Below, one piece after another: positions 6,353 through 6,454 of a stretch of DNA of 6,454 nt (positions within the stretch are counted from its first letter, which is position 1; each line of letters starts with the position of its first letter). The notes under the pieces were generated by a model. The model was given only the letters and a program-made list of their open reading frames with translations. It did no database searches and was not told the origin of the DNA. The position numbers and the translations under genes were made by a program. The stretch comes from Pseudomonadota bacterium (GTDB lineage Bacteria; Pseudomonadota; Gammaproteobacteria; Burkholderiales; Burkholderiaceae_C). The stretch lies in contig JAEYPG010000634.1 in assembly GCA_023410975.1 (NCBI GenBank), positions 1-6,454 of the forward strand, written 5' to 3'.

Positions 6353-6454
6353 TCAGCCGCCCGCACCCGCGCCGTGCGGCGCCGGGGCGTTCATGGGCTG
6401 TGGCTGCGTGACGCCCAGGCGGCGGCTTTCCACGAACACCGGCTCGCGCTCGCC
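6353..6454 (-). CDS. C-terminal end of an unidentified protein (start beyond right edge)
   Basis: On the - strand a frame open to the window edge gives 33 residues, beginning GEREPVFVESRRLGV, then a Pro/Ala/Gly-rich tail ending GAGAGG and a TGA stop at 6353-6355. The charged first half followed by a low-complexity tail is typical of a real C-terminus. The frame runs in the same direction as the hydrolase and stops 61 bases before it, which fits an operon. The fragment is too short to name, and another frame cannot be fully ruled out. Confidence 0.5.
   Translation of the reverse strand, partial: GEREPVFVESRRLGVTQPQPMNAPAPHGAGAGG

Noticed and set aside
6292..6366. N-terminal extension of the hydrolase to the ATG at 6366
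   Set aside because: The added residues are Arg-rich and hydrophilic, and the family begins at MDSLTH.

Overview
The window is very GC-rich and almost fully coding. Its genes look like those of a beta-proteobacterium of the order Burkholderiales, probably the family Comamonadaceae. The evidence is the codon use (nearly all third positions G or C), a BktB-type thiolase like that of Cupriavidus, and a multi-PAS hybrid kinase of the style common in that group. The assignment rests on recognition only; no search was run.

There are two convergent blocks. The left block reads rightward. It holds a large hybrid sensor histidine kinase / response regulator whose 5' end lies outside the window (bases 2-2911), then, 44 bases later, a FliA/WhiG-like sigma-70 family factor (2956-3900) that probably has its own promoter and a leaderless or near-leaderless mRNA. 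The right block reads leftward. In transcription order it holds the last 33 codons of an unidentified gene (6454-6353), a membrane-bound YdjM-type metal-dependent hydrolase (6291-5281), and a BktB-like beta-ketothiolase (5171-3987). The blocks meet at a strong GC hairpin (3920-3941) placed to terminate transcription from both sides. No stretch over 300 bases lacks a gene, and I see no tRNA, rRNA, CRISPR array or insertion sequence.

The most notable observation is in the kinase. Its H-box has glutamine (codon 1340-1342) where the phospho-accepting histidine should be, and its ATP-lid region is about six residues shorter than in related kinases. Both C-terminal receiver domains keep every key residue. 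The protein therefore looks like a pseudo-histidine-kinase with two working receivers, or a receiver that is phosphorylated in trans. The adjacent sigma factor is also unusual: it has a C-terminal tail of about 77 residues beyond region 4 and a region 2.4 unlike that of flagellar FliA. Whether the two work together is an inference from position only. The thiolase (acyl-CoA chain condensation or cleavage) and the hydrolase have no evident functional link to each other or to the left block.
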